DNA of 64,000 bases from Chitinophaga sp. 180180018-3 (GCF_037893185.1 NZ_CP140772.1:3906001-3970000), one strand, 5' to 3'; counted from the first letter of the stretch, positions 26,801 to 36,705 are shown. Made by a program: numbers and translations. Notes: generated by a model not told the origin, from the letters alone.

Positions 26801-29800
26801 ATGCGCAAGAAATTTAAACGATCATTTATATCAGCCGGATTATTGCTGGCCGGATTGTGCTGCAGTCATAGCTTGCAGGCACAGCATCCCCGGCCTGCAG
26901 CCATCGGCATTATCAAAAACGAACAAAATGAAATCCTTCCGGGAGTAATGGTGAAAATGGAGAATGCGACCAACAAGGTACTCGCCAACACCACCACCAA
27001 TGAAAAGGGTATCTTCACCTTCAGCAAACTGCCTGCCGGTGGGCCTTATCGTTTTGTTTTTACCCAGATGGGTTATGCGCCGGATACACTGGGCGGCTAT
27101 CTGATCAATGACTCCAGCAAGCTGTCGCTGTCGGTTGTGCTGAAAAAAAAAGTGGAAGAGCTCAGCCAGGTACTCGTTACCGCCTTGGGCATTAAGCGCG
27201 AAAAGAAAGCGCTGGGTTATTCCGTAGAAGAACTGGGCGGCAAAGAATTCAGCCGGGTTAACCAGGAGAACCTCCTCAATTCCATCTCCGGTAAAGTGGC
27301 CGGCGTTACTATCAACTCCACAGGAGGTACCGGTTCTTCCGTAAGCATGATCATCCGCGGTGCCACTTCCCTCAGCAGCGATAACCAGCCGTTGTTTGTA
27401 GTAGATGGCGTTCCTCTTGCCAATACTGTCAACAATATCAGTCAGATCGGGAAAGACAATATGGTAGATTATGGCAACGCCATTTCCGATATCAACATGG
27501 ATAACATTGAAAGCGTTACCATCCTGAAAGGCCCCAGTGCTGCTGCATTGTATGGATCAAGGGCAGGCAACGGTGTGGTATTGATCACTACCAAAAGCGG
27601 GAAAAAAGTGAATAAGGTAACAGTAGATGCTTATGTAAGTTCCGTTTTCGATATCCCCTACAAATACCTGAAATGGCAGCACAAGTTCGGCGCAGGCCAG
27701 TTTTCAGGCATCCCTGTTTCCCGTAGCGGCAACATGCTTACAAATCCTTTCGGCTCCATCATACAGGAAAACGTAGATGCTACTTTCGGCGCAGAACTGG
27801 ATATGGGTTATGACGAAGTACAATGGAACAGCCCGAAAGATCAGAATGGTAAACCTATTCCAACGCCGCTGGTATCGCATAAAGATAACGTGAAGAATTT
27901 TGTCAATACCGGCATCACCACTGTTGCGGGCGCCTCTATTGCGAATAACAACGATAAGGTCGCCTACCGGTTGTCTTATACCAACATGTCTAACAAAGGC
28001 ATTATTCCCAACACCAACCTTTATAAAAATTCGCTGAACCTGAATACCAGTTTACAGGTAAATTCAAAGTTCAGTATCAGCACCAATATAGATTTCAGCC
28101 GCAATAATTCCTCCAACCGTCCTGCGGGCGACCGGGGCGCCAACCCGCTACAGGCCGTATACAGCATTTCTCCGCATATTGATGTACGCGACCTGAGAGA
28201 TTACTGGATGCCAGGCCAGGAAGGAATACAACAGCGCACACAGTACAACGGCGTTTTCAATAATCCCTATTTCCTCGCGTATGAAGTAAAGAATGGTTTT
28301 GTAAGAGACCGCGTGTTCGGGAATATACGGGCCGATTGGAAAATACTTCCTTCCCTCAGCCTGATGGTAAGATATGCCCTGGATACCTATGATGAGAAAC
28401 GGGAGACGAAAATATCCAACAGTTATCTCAATAATCCGGGTGGCGCATACGGCATCATCAACCTGGCTAACTATGAGCGGAATATGGATATGTTGCTTAC
28501 TTATAAAAAAGACATTCATAATTTTGACTTTACACTCTCAGCCGGCGGTAATATGCGCTATCAGAATGGTAAGAACATCACTACTTCTACCAAAGACGGT
28601 ACCGGGCTGAATACGCCGGGAGTGTTCACCATACAGAACATCTCTCCTGCCAACCTGAACTACCTGAGCAGCAGATACGAAAAAGGTGTCAACAGCGTAT
28701 ACGGCATGCTGAACGTGGGTTATAAAGGAATGGTTTATCTGGATGTAACCGGCCGCAACGACTGGTCGAGCACCCTTCCCAATGCAGTTTCTTACTTCTA
28801 TCCATCCACCTCACTAAGCATATTGCTGAATGAAATTGCCGGCATTACTTCCGACAACATCAATATGATCAAACTCAGGGGTGGCGCCGCACAGGTAGGT
28901 AACGATGCCAGTCCTTATCAGCTGGTAGCCACTTTGAGCAGCATCGGTTCCTGGGGCGATATAGCGCGCCTCTCCACTTCCGGTACTTTACTGAATCCTT
29001 ATCTGAAGCCCGAAATCGCCACTTCCTACGAAGGCGGCGTGGATATAAATCTCTTTCGCAACCGGCTACGCTTTGCCGGCACCTGGTATATCGTAGAAAA
29101 CAAAAACCAGATCTTCAATCCTAAAACACCTCCGTCGTCCGGTTATTCTTCCCGGAGTATTAACGCAGGGCTGTTAAGGAGCCGTGGTATAGAGCTAACA
29201 CTGGGCGGTACGCCGGTAGCAACATCGCGCTGGAGATGGGATGTGAATGTGAATTTTACCCGGAACAGAACGAGGATTATTTCTCTTCCTAATGATCTTC
29301 CTTATTATACTTTATGGGAAGAAGGGAAAGGCGGCGCATGGACTTATGTAGGTGAAGACATTGGCGACATCTATGATGCACAGGTAGTAACGGTAACGGA
29401 TAAGTCATCTCCCTACTATGGTTATCCATTACTCGACAATAACGGCAAGTGGCAAAGTATCGATGCTATCAATACACGTAATAAAATAGGAAACTTCAAT
29501 CCTGATTTCATCATGGGATTACAGACATCTGTTTCCTACAAGAATTTCACGCTTAATATGACCTTCGACTGGAGGAACGGGGGCGACTTCGTCTCCCAAA
29601 CATACCGTTATGGCGAGGAGCATGGCAATTCCCAGCTGTTCCTCGACAAGCTGACGAACCCTGGCAATATGAAGGGCCAGGAGCTGCGGGATTATCTCGT
29701 GGCACATCAGGATCAGCTGATCATTCCATCGGGCAACAAGTTTCCGCTGGTAGGTGGTCCTACACCGGAATACAACGGTTACCCTTTTGCCTACGGACCC

Positions 29801-30241
29801 TATGTACTGCCATATGGCGGTGTATTCATTCCGGGAGTACGGGCTTCGGGGTATGATGCCAATGGTAACCCTACCGGCTATACGGAGAACCTGGGCAACA
29901 CCGGAACGCTGACCCTGCCTTATGCCGCCAGCACTACCTGGGCCTTTACCCGGGCTTTCCTGTTCCCGGCATCGTACCTGAAATTGAGGGAAGTGTCGCT
30001 GTCGTACGAACTGCCCCAACGATTGATCAGCCGCGCAAAGCTGCAGCGGGCAAGCGTATCAGTATACAGTAGAAATATCATCCTCTGGACAGCCGCCAAA
30101 ATCGGCATCGATCCGGAGAACGCCTATCAGCCATCGACCACCATTCAGGGCTCCGGTATGCAGTTCAAACAGGGAATAGAACGGTATAACGTAACGCCCT
30201 GGGCGATTCCGGTTGGCGCAAAACTGAATGTAACTTTTTAA
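26801..30241 (+). CDS. SusC/RagA TonB-dependent transporter, no STN domain
   Basis: Outer-membrane transporter of 1146 residues. Signal peptide about 1-27 (ending SLQAQ), carboxypeptidase-like beta domain about 34-115 (GIIKNEQNEILPGVMVKMEN), plug about 125-245 (MIIRGATSLSSDNQPLFVVDG, TILKGPSAAALYGSR), then the barrel ending PVGAKLNVTF. No sequence resembling an STN domain lies between the signal peptide and the beta domain. It follows the sigma/FecR pair by 83 bases and precedes its SusD partner by 19. Confidence 0.95.
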   Translation: MRKKFKRSFISAGLLLAGLCCSHSLQAQHPRPAAIGIIKNEQNEILPGVMVKMENATNKVLANTTTNEKGIFTFSKLPAGGPYRFVFTQMGYAPDTLGGYLINDSSKLSLSVVLKKKVEELSQVLVTALGIKREKKALGYSVEELGGKEFSRVNQENLLNSISGKVAGVTINSTGGTGSSVSMIIRGATSLSSDNQPLFVVDGVPLANTVNNISQIGKDNMVDYGNAISDINMDNIESVTILKGPSAAALYGSRAGNGVVLITTKSGKKVNKVTVDAYVSSVFDIPYKYLKWQHKFGAGQFSGIPVSRSGNMLTNPFGSIIQENVDATFGAELDMGYDEVQWNSPKDQNGKPIPTPLVSHKDNVKNFVNTGITTVAGASIANNNDKVAYRLSYTNMSNKGIIPNTNLYKNSLNLNTSLQVNSKFSISTNIDFSRNNSSNRPAGDRGANPLQAVYSISPHIDVRDLRDYWMPGQEGIQQRTQYNGVFNNPYFLAYEVKNGFVRDRVFGNIRADWKILPSLSLMVRYALDTYDEKRETKISNSYLNNPGGAYGIINLANYERNMDMLLTYKKDIHNFDFTLSAGGNMRYQNGKNITTSTKDGTGLNTPGVFTIQNISPANLNYLSSRYEKGVNSVYGMLNVGYKGMVYLDVTGRNDWSSTLPNAVSYFYPSTSLSILLNEIAGITSDNINMIKLRGGAAQVGNDASPYQLVATLSSIGSWGDIARLSTSGTLLNPYLKPEIATSYEGGVDINLFRNRLRFAGTWYIVENKNQIFNPKTPPSSGYSSRSINAGLLRSRGIELTLGGTPVATSRWRWDVNVNFTRNRTRIISLPNDLPYYTLWEEGKGGAWTYVGEDIGDIYDAQVVTVTDKSSPYYGYPLLDNNGKWQSIDAINTRNKIGNFNPDFIMGLQTSVSYKNFTLNMTFDWRNGGDFVSQTYRYGEEHGNSQLFLDKLTNPGNMKGQELRDYLVAHQDQLIIPSGNKFPLVGGPTPEYNGYPFAYGPYVLPYGGVFIPGVRASGYDANGNPTGYTENLGNTGTLTLPYAASTTWAFTRAFLFPASYLKLREVSLSYELPQRLISRAKLQRASVSVYSRNIILWTAAKIGIDPENAYQPSTTIQGSGMQFKQGIERYNVTPWAIPVGAKLNVTF

Positions 30242-30260
30242 GCGCTCTCAACTCTGAAAT

Positions 30261-31970
30261 ATGAAAACAGTCAGCAAATCCATTATACTCAGTATCGGGC
30301 TGCTTTGCTTCACCGTCACTTCGTGCCGGAAAGACCTGATCAGCATGAACGACAATCCCAACGGCGCCAATCCCGCCACTATCAATCCCAACCTCGTATT
30401 ATCGACCGTGCTCACCACCGCAGGGATGCAGATCGTGACGTTAGGCTACCAGGACATGGCGGGCGTGATGCAGCATACGCAGAAAGACGGATGGACCTCC
30501 ACGCACAACGAGTACGACTGGTCCGGCTCTAACAGCTGGACGGAATACTATGATATTCTCCGTAACAATCAGCTGGTTTACAACCGGGCCATCGCCACCG
30601 GCAGTGAGTTGCATCAGGGAGTATCACTGGTGATGAAATCCCTCCTCTTTGGCCTGATCACCGACCTCTGGGGCGACGCGCCCTATACCAATGCGCTGAA
30701 GGGCCAGGAAGGTGGTACAGACAATACTTTGCCGGCTTTTGATCCGCAGCAGACTATTTACACCGGTATATTGGCGGATCTGGAAAAAGCCAACACCCTG
30801 TTATCGAAACCCAAAAGCGCGTATACTAACCCCATAGACGCCGTTGACGTCTATTACCAGGGAGACCCCACCAAATGGCGTAAGATGGCAAATTCGCTGG
30901 CTCTACGCTATTATATGCGGCTTTCTGAGAAGCTTCCGGATGTGGCAAAGGCGGGTATCGAAAAAATAGTAGCCAATCCAACACAGTATCCGCTTATACT
31001 CGACGTAAACGGAGGTGAAGACGCTACCATGTCGTTCCCCGGAAACAGCAATGCGGATTCATGGCCGGCCAACGCGGCCTACGACACCGACAGCAGTAAT
31101 TACCGTCGCCTTAAGATGTGTGCTACACTGGTAAACTCGCTGCAGGCAAAGAATGATCCGAGGCTGGGCGTATGGGCCAATAAAGTACAGTGTTTTTTAC
31201 TGGTAGATGATACCAAGCCGGCTGGTACCGGAAATGTATACAAGCCCACGGATACTATTGTAAACGGGGAGCAGCGGAAAGTGAGGTATATATCGCCTGA
31301 TGTACTGGCATCGAAGGGACTGACACTGAAAGACATCAATCAGGATGTAAACTATGTAGGATTGCCGCCGGCCATTGCCGGGCCTGCAGTGTATAATCTC
31401 AGTCCGGATGCGAATCAGGCATCCCGCAACCCGCATGTATCGTGGCTGAACGATATTTACCGACAGGCCAAAGGTCCGTTGCTGAAGGCGCGTATTATTT
31501 CCGCAGCAGAAGTGCATTTCATATTGGCCGAAGCGGCTGCCATCAAGGGATGGGCTGCCGGCGATGCCGCCACTCATTACAACGCAGGCGTACAGGCTTC
31601 GTTCAGCGTATGGGGCCTGAGCGGCAGCGCAAAGGCTTACCTGGCACAGACAGCGGTGAAATTCAATAATACGCAGGAGCAAATCATCGAGCAGAAATGG
31701 ATTGCCAGCTGGACGGCCGCCGCAGAAGCCTGGTTCGATTACAAACGGACGGGGTATCCCAAACTCAAAGCCGGGCCGTTTGCCAAAGGCCCTGTGATGC
31801 CGGTGCGGCTGTACTATATGCTGGACGAGCGCAATCTGAATAAAACCAACGTAGCCACGGCGCTCGACCGCCTGGAAGTGACCACTTATTCATCTTACGG
31901 CGCCAACGGTACAAAAAATAGTCCATGGTCCAAGCCCTGGGTTATACAAGGAACCGGAAAACCGTGGTAA
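30261..31970 (+). CDS. SusD-like outer-membrane nutrient-binding lipoprotein
   Basis: Surface lipoprotein partner of the preceding SusC, 569 residues. Lipid-attachment Cys22 (VTSCRKD) follows a hydrophobic signal. The stretch MNDNPNGANPATINPNLVL after the anchor and IIEQKWIASWTAAAEAWFDY near the C-terminus mark the SusD-like_2 branch. It should bind the ligand carried by this locus, which on the evidence of the next two genes may carry esters or phosphodiesters. Confidence 0.92.
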   Translation: MKTVSKSIILSIGLLCFTVTSCRKDLISMNDNPNGANPATINPNLVLSTVLTTAGMQIVTLGYQDMAGVMQHTQKDGWTSTHNEYDWSGSNSWTEYYDILRNNQLVYNRAIATGSELHQGVSLVMKSLLFGLITDLWGDAPYTNALKGQEGGTDNTLPAFDPQQTIYTGILADLEKANTLLSKPKSAYTNPIDAVDVYYQGDPTKWRKMANSLALRYYMRLSEKLPDVAKAGIEKIVANPTQYPLILDVNGGEDATMSFPGNSNADSWPANAAYDTDSSNYRRLKMCATLVNSLQAKNDPRLGVWANKVQCFLLVDDTKPAGTGNVYKPTDTIVNGEQRKVRYISPDVLASKGLTLKDINQDVNYVGLPPAIAGPAVYNLSPDANQASRNPHVSWLNDIYRQAKGPLLKARIISAAEVHFILAEAAAIKGWAAGDAATHYNAGVQASFSVWGLSGSAKAYLAQTAVKFNNTQEQIIEQKWIASWTAAAEAWFDYKRTGYPKLKAGPFAKGPVMPVRLYYMLDERNLNKTNVATALDRLEVTTYSSYGANGTKNSPWSKPWVIQGTGKPW

Positions 31971-32009
31971 ATTTATACTCATTAAACTCATAAAAAGACC
32001 CTTTTCCCA

Positions 32010-33356
32010 ATGAAGTATTTTCTGACACACACTGCATGGCTGCTACTCTTTTGCTGCTGCGCTGCCAGCGCCCAGCAAACCGCCACACCCGCTACTGCTA
32101 TGCAAAACTATCTGAACAACGGCGATAAATCCTTCCAGTGGGAAGTGAAAGACTCTTTCAACGTCGGCAACGTAAAAGCCTACGATATACTGCTGACATC
32201 TCAGCACTGGCGTGAGTATACCTGGAAACATCAGCTGACTGTTTTCCTGCCGCCATCCCTTCAGCACGACGGCGCCTTATTATTCATCACCGGCGGTTCG
32301 CTGAAAGACAGCGTGCCCAACTGGAATGGCCCGGAAGATGAGCTATTTCAGCAGCTGGGAAAAATGGCCGGCGAAAACAATGCGGTGACCGCAGTGTTGC
32401 GTCAGACGCCTAATCAGCCACTGTACGGGAAGTTGACGGAAGATGCCCTCATTTCCTATACCCTGCATCACTTCAAACAGGACGGCGATTATACGTGGCC
32501 ATTATTATTCCCGATGGTAAAAAGTGCCGTGCGTGCGATGGATGTAATCCAGGATTTCGCAGCTAAAAGCACCGGCCATGCGGTTAAAGGATTCGTGGTT
32601 TCCGGGGCTTCCAAACGTGGCTGGACTACCTGGCTTACCGGTGCTAACGACGACCGTGTGATTGCGATCGCACCGATGGTGATAGATGTGCTGAATATGC
32701 CGGTTAGCCTCGACTATCAGATCAAAACCTGGAAAGGGTACAGTGCACAAATAGAAGATTATGTAAAACTGGGCATTCCCCAAACCGCCAATACTTCTCA
32801 GGGCCAGGCGATCAATACCATGATCGACCCTTACTCCTACCGCCAGCATCTGCGGATGCCTAAAATGATATTCATGGGTACCAATGATGAATATTGGGTA
32901 GTAGATAATATTAAAAATTATATAGACAGCATACCGGGCAAGAACCTCATTAACTACGTTCCCAACGCAGGCCATGGGCTGGGCGATAAGAGGCAGGCCT
33001 TCCAGAGCCTGAACGCTTTCTTTGGCATGACGGTAAATAAACAGGCCTATCCTGAATGTAAATGGAATACCGTAGTAAAAAAAGGTAAAGTACAATTAAC
33101 AGCCGATGCTTCTTCCGATCGCCTGTTAGATGTAATATTGTGGTCGGCTCATTCAGACGACCTCGATTTCCGGAATGATAAGTGGTCGTCCGAAAGCCTG
33201 GGTATCAACCATACTTCAAAGGTGAAAGTAAGCACACCGCTCCCGGAAAAAGGGTACCGTGCCTTTTACGTAGACCTGAAGTATCAGGATGCCTCAGGAG
33301 GCACCTATACCGTTAGTACCCGTGTATTCGTTACCGATAGTAAAGCTATTTTATAA
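32010..33356 (+). CDS. PhoPQ-activated pathogenicity-related (PqaA-type) alpha/beta hydrolase
   Basis: Exported protein of 448 residues with signal MKYFLTHTAWLLLFCCCAASAQ. It matches the PhoPQ-related family: ALLFITGGSLKD near residue 90, the nucleophile elbow GASKRG at 199-204 (candidate Ser201), FMGTNDEYW near 290 and NAGHGLGDKR near 318 giving candidate Asp and His. The fold is an alpha/beta hydrolase, so an esterase or peptidase-like role is likely; the family name comes from a Salmonella homologue and does not imply virulence here. It lies 39 bases after SusD and 2 bases before the phosphodiesterase gene, in one operon. Confidence 0.88.
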   Translation: MKYFLTHTAWLLLFCCCAASAQQTATPATAMQNYLNNGDKSFQWEVKDSFNVGNVKAYDILLTSQHWREYTWKHQLTVFLPPSLQHDGALLFITGGSLKDSVPNWNGPEDELFQQLGKMAGENNAVTAVLRQTPNQPLYGKLTEDALISYTLHHFKQDGDYTWPLLFPMVKSAVRAMDVIQDFAAKSTGHAVKGFVVSGASKRGWTTWLTGANDDRVIAIAPMVIDVLNMPVSLDYQIKTWKGYSAQIEDYVKLGIPQTANTSQGQAINTMIDPYSYRQHLRMPKMIFMGTNDEYWVVDNIKNYIDSIPGKNLINYVPNAGHGLGDKRQAFQSLNAFFGMTVNKQAYPECKWNTVVKKGKVQLTADASSDRLLDVILWSAHSDDLDFRNDKWSSESLGINHTSKVKVSTPLPEKGYRAFYVDLKYQDASGGTYTVSTRVFVTDSKAIL

Positions 33357-33358
33357 AG

Positions 33359-34195
33359 ATGAAAAATATCCTGACCCTTTCTATTTCACTGTTTATCTCT
33401 ATGACTGTTAGGGCGCAGCAGGCGGTACCCACACTGCCTGCCAGTCGCCACCAGCTGGTGATCATTGCCCATCGTGGCAATCATGTTGATGTGCCCGAAA
33501 ACAGCGTTGCTGCCATCGAAGAAACGATCCGCTGCGGAGCAGACTATGCCGAACTTGATCTGCGCACTACCAAAGACGGACAATTCGTGCTGATGCACGA
33601 CGCTTCAGTAGACCGGATGACCAATGGCAAGGGCAAAGTGGCCGATCTTACCCTGGCGGAAATAAAGCAGCTAAAGCTCAACAGCAAGGATGGAAAGGAA
33701 TACCATGTGCCTACCTTTAAAGAGGCGTTACTCGCATGCAAAGGGCGGCTGAACATCTATCTCGATTTCAAAGACGCAGATGTGGAAACCACCTGGAAGC
33801 TGCTGAAAGAAACCGGTACGGATCAACAGGTGGTGGTATACCTGAATGCAAAGGAACAATATAAAGCGTGGCGTAAAACCGCACCCGAGATGCCGCTGAT
33901 GGCCAGTTTACCGGATGAAGTAACTACACCGGAGCAGATGGACAACTTCCTGCAACATGTAAAAATAGCGGTGTTGGATAACATTAGCGATAAAGCGATG
34001 CTGGAAGTAGCGCGCAAACATAATACGGCCATCTGGCTGGATGTGCAGAAAGCAACGGAAGGGCCGGACGACTGGAGTGCTGCGCTTAACAAAGGCGTGC
34101 AGGGGTTGCAGAGCGATCATCCCGGGGCGCTGGTGAATTATCTGAATGAGCATCATCTCCGGGGGGGGATGGAGGCGAAGGCGGAGCATAAGTAA
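33359..34195 (+). CDS. Secreted glycerophosphodiester phosphodiesterase family protein
   Basis: GDPD-family enzyme, 278 residues, with signal peptide about 1-19 (ending VRAQ). Visible active-site elements: HRG at 38-40 with general acid/base His38, ENS at 47-49, ELDLR at 65-69 with metal-binding Glu65 and Asp67, and HD at 80-81 (His80). The family cleaves glycerophosphodiesters to glycerol 3-phosphate and an alcohol; some exported relatives act on other phosphodiesters. It is the last gene of the sigma-FecR-SusC-SusD-PqaA operon, separated by 2 bases from the gene before and followed by a terminator. Confidence 0.92.
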   Translation: MKNILTLSISLFISMTVRAQQAVPTLPASRHQLVIIAHRGNHVDVPENSVAAIEETIRCGADYAELDLRTTKDGQFVLMHDASVDRMTNGKGKVADLTLAEIKQLKLNSKDGKEYHVPTFKEALLACKGRLNIYLDFKDADVETTWKLLKETGTDQQVVVYLNAKEQYKAWRKTAPEMPLMASLPDEVTTPEQMDNFLQHVKIAVLDNISDKAMLEVARKHNTAIWLDVQKATEGPDDWSAALNKGVQGLQSDHPGALVNYLNEHHLRGGMEAKAEHK

Positions 34196-34200
34196 GACAG

Positions 34201-34503
34201 CTATATCTTTATTAACCCCAAAAAATACCAGGCTAAGGCCTGGTTTTTTTTTGCGAGCCGTTCGGGCGAATGCCAGCCGGGCAGTGTGCTGCCCGTCGCT
34301 ACATATCCGGCTATCTGCGTGGCTACAACCAGCGCGATTCCCCCCTTACGTAACTCCGGCAGCGACACTGTACCCTTGCCACGATCCGGTTTATCGGTAG
34401 TTTCCCCCTCCCGTCCCCGAATCGCAGCTACCGGCATTTTTAAGCTCCTGTTCCATTCCAGCGCATTCATCGCCAAATCGAGATGCGCATCTATCATCAA
34501 CAT
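34201..34503 (-). pseudogene. Truncated membrane dipeptidase (peptidase M19) remnant
   Basis: The first 80 or so codons look like the start of an M19 renal-dipeptidase-type gene: MIDAHLDLAMNALEWNR carries the His-x-Asp metal site, and IALVVATQIAGYV follows at the expected distance. A full enzyme has roughly 350-400 residues; this frame has 100, and the tail after LPGWHSPER reads straight through the terminator of the opposite-strand gene, so it is not native. The rest of the gene appears deleted. It begins 12 bases after the 3-hydroxyacyl-CoA dehydrogenase stop, suggesting it was once the last gene of that operon. Confidence 0.75.
34227..34252 (+). terminator. Rho-independent terminator after the GDPD gene
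   Basis: ACCAGGC (34227-34233), loop TAAG, GCCTGGT (34238-34244), then a run of T to 34252. It closes the plus-strand operon and also lies under the 3' end of the truncated dipeptidase frame on the other strand. Confidence 0.85.
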
Positions 34504-34515
34504 GATATCCTTCGT

Positions 34516-35532
34516 TTAAATATGATGAGTACGGTCCGCTACTTTCTTCGCTACCACATCCGCGGGGTATTTCAATGCCAGCCGGCGAATCTCATAACTG
34601 AAAGCAGCAAAGGTTTCTTCCCACAGCTTTGCTTCTTCCGGTGTATATTCATAAAATCCCTTCGCATTGGCTACTCCTCTTGCACCGGATTTCACGAGGT
34701 CATCGATCAACGATGGTACCTCTGTACTATTATTAAGTGTAGGAAAAAGATCTTTCATTACCGTATGATAAGCTTGTACACCGGTGAGGTCCATCCAACG
34801 GAAAACGCCTGCCAATGTCATCCAGTAGCCTGCGTTGTTGCGGCAGGCACGGTCCACATCTTCCACGGTAGCATATCCATTCTCTACCAGATAAAAGGCC
34901 TCGCGGTACAGGGCGTACATTAACCTGTTGGTGATGAAACCACGGATATCCCTGCGTACCAGCGTAGGCTCTTTGCCCCAGTAATGAGATACTGCATAGA
35001 GGTATTCTCCTTTCTTTATGTCGCTCTTTCCACCACATATCACTTCCAGGAAACGGGTGGTATGAGAAGGCTCCGCCCAATGCAGGCCGAAGAAACGTTC
35101 CGGCCATTGCACCTGTTCCTGCAACAAGCTGATGGGGATAGCAGAGGTATTGCTGGTCAGTATAGCATCGGCACTAATCACTGCTTCGATTTTTCCGTAT
35201 ACCGTTTTCTTGATGGTAAGATCCTCCAGTGTACATTCTATCACCAGTTCGCAGGGCGTCAGTTTCGTATAGTCTTCAGTGATAGTAAGCCGTTCCAGGC
35301 AGGCAACGGGAGAAAGTACAGTTATTCCTTCGTTCTTCGACCGGTGCAGGTGTTCCGTAATCCGTTTGACCGCAAATTCCAGATCTGCCGATACAGGCGC
35401 CACCGCTACTACGGGGTGGCCAGCCATGAGCAGGCATGTCGTGATACTGCACCCCATTAGCCCCAGCCCTACTATTCCTACCGGCATGGTTGCGGTAACA
35501 ATGCCCGCCTGGTTGTTAAAGTCGGTATACAT
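34516..35532 (-). CDS. 3-hydroxyacyl-CoA dehydrogenase family protein
   Basis: NAD-dependent dehydrogenase of about 338 residues from the ATG at 35532; a longer frame to 35562 and a shorter one at MPVGIVG are possible. The Rossmann motif GLGLMG lies at residues 22-27, SNTSAI marks the substrate side, and the family histidine is in GLHWAEPSH, a variant of the common HFFNP. The C-terminal domain contains FITNRLMYALYREAFYL and GVFRWMDLTG. It acts in beta-oxidation-like or hydroxyacid metabolism in the cytoplasm. It follows the LacI-type regulator by 90 bases and precedes a dipeptidase remnant. Confidence 0.85.
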   Translation of the reverse strand: MYTDFNNQAGIVTATMPVGIVGLGLMGCSITTCLLMAGHPVVAVAPVSADLEFAVKRITEHLHRSKNEGITVLSPVACLERLTITEDYTKLTPCELVIECTLEDLTIKKTVYGKIEAVISADAILTSNTSAIPISLLQEQVQWPERFFGLHWAEPSHTTRFLEVICGGKSDIKKGEYLYAVSHYWGKEPTLVRRDIRGFITNRLMYALYREAFYLVENGYATVEDVDRACRNNAGYWMTLAGVFRWMDLTGVQAYHTVMKDLFPTLNNSTEVPSLIDDLVKSGARGVANAKGFYEYTPEEAKLWEETFAAFSYEIRRLALKYPADVVAKKVADRTHHI

Positions 35533-35622
35533 ACAATCGTTGATTAAGGATGACAGCACCAAAGTACATCATCATCCGAACGGAAACCCGGTCAAACGAT
35601 TGACTAAAATTGAGTAAAATGA

Positions 35623-36639
35623 TTACCGGGCCTCGTGAATGACCAGCTCCGGTGGCAGGAGTATCTTGTGAATGGTAGTACTTTTTTTATCGTCTTCCAG
35701 CAGCTGCAGCAGTATTTCCGTTGCTTTCTCCCCCTGCTTGTAAGGGAACTGCTCCACGGATGCCAGCGGCGGATTATCCATATAATTTGTGATCGGCTCA
35801 TTGGCGAAGCTAACGAAGCAAATATCTTCATTGATCCGGATGCCGGCTTTTTTTGCATACCTGATGGCATCCATGGCTACATAATCGTTGAATGTGATAA
35901 TGGCCGTGGGCCTTCTTTTCAGATCCAGTATTTCCTGTATGGCCTGTTGATTGCCCTCCCTGGATAAATTGGAAGACACTACCGCAGTGAGGTCTATCTT
36001 AATCCTCAGTTTTTGCAATGCATTCATATATCCATCCAGTCTTTCTTTGCTGGCCAGCAGGTTGTCAGGGCCGTTGATCATGGCGATATTGCGGTGCTTC
36101 TTCTGTGCAAGAAACTTCACTGCCGCTTCCATGCCCGATTCCAGCTCGCTTGCGATATAGTGTATATCGGGCATGCGTGGTATCCGGTCGAAAAACACAA
36201 CGGGAATATTTGCTTTTTTTAATAAGTCGAAGTGTGCGTAGTTGGAAGTATTTTTAGCGATCGATACCAGCACACCATCTACGCGTTGGCTCTTCATCGA
36301 CTCCACCAGCCGCTTTTCCCTGTCTTCCTCATCTCTCGATTGTCCCAGCAGCAGGGTATAATTTTTCCGATAGGCTACATCTTCTATGGCACTCACAATG
36401 GCTGCAAAGAAGTCCTGGTTCAGGTTAGGGAGTATGACACCTATCATGCAGGTTTTGTTTCTTTTGAAAGACAACGCCACCTGGTTTGGCTCATAGTGAA
36501 GTGCTGCTGCCAGTTCCTTCACCCTGGTACGGGTTCTCAGGCCAATACTCGGATGATTATGTAAAGCTCTGGAAACGGCGGATACGGAGATATTCAGGCG
36601 TTTCGCAATTTCCTTAAGCGTGGGGACTTGCGTACTCAT
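35623..36639 (-). CDS. LacI-family transcriptional regulator
   Basis: Repressor-type regulator of 338 residues. The N-terminal helix-turn-helix is at about residues 8-30 (LKEIAKRLNISVSAVSRALHN), followed by the hinge region (LHYEPNQVA) and a periplasmic-binding-protein-like sensor domain (MIGVILPNLNQDFFAAIVSAIE onward). It is divergent to a large TonB receptor gene with a 180-base shared region holding a -7 promoter element and an AT-rich inverted repeat, so it probably controls that receptor and itself. The ligand is unknown. Confidence 0.94.
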   Translation of the reverse strand: MSTQVPTLKEIAKRLNISVSAVSRALHNHPSIGLRTRTRVKELAAALHYEPNQVALSFKRNKTCMIGVILPNLNQDFFAAIVSAIEDVAYRKNYTLLLGQSRDEEDREKRLVESMKSQRVDGVLVSIAKNTSNYAHFDLLKKANIPVVFFDRIPRMPDIHYIASELESGMEAAVKFLAQKKHRNIAMINGPDNLLASKERLDGYMNALQKLRIKIDLTAVVSSNLSREGNQQAIQEILDLKRRPTAIITFNDYVAMDAIRYAKKAGIRINEDICFVSFANEPITNYMDNPPLASVEQFPYKQGEKATEILLQLLEDDKKSTTIHKILLPPELVIHEAR

Positions 36640-36705
36640 AATGTCAGGTTTTAGTCTGTTGGCTACGTAATGGGAAATTAATATAAATTACTGTTGCTGA
36701 CGGAT

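Noticed and set aside
32010-33356. Virulence function for the PhoPQ-related protein
   Set aside because: The family name comes from a Salmonella gene; the context here is nutrient import and there is no PhoPQ system nearby.
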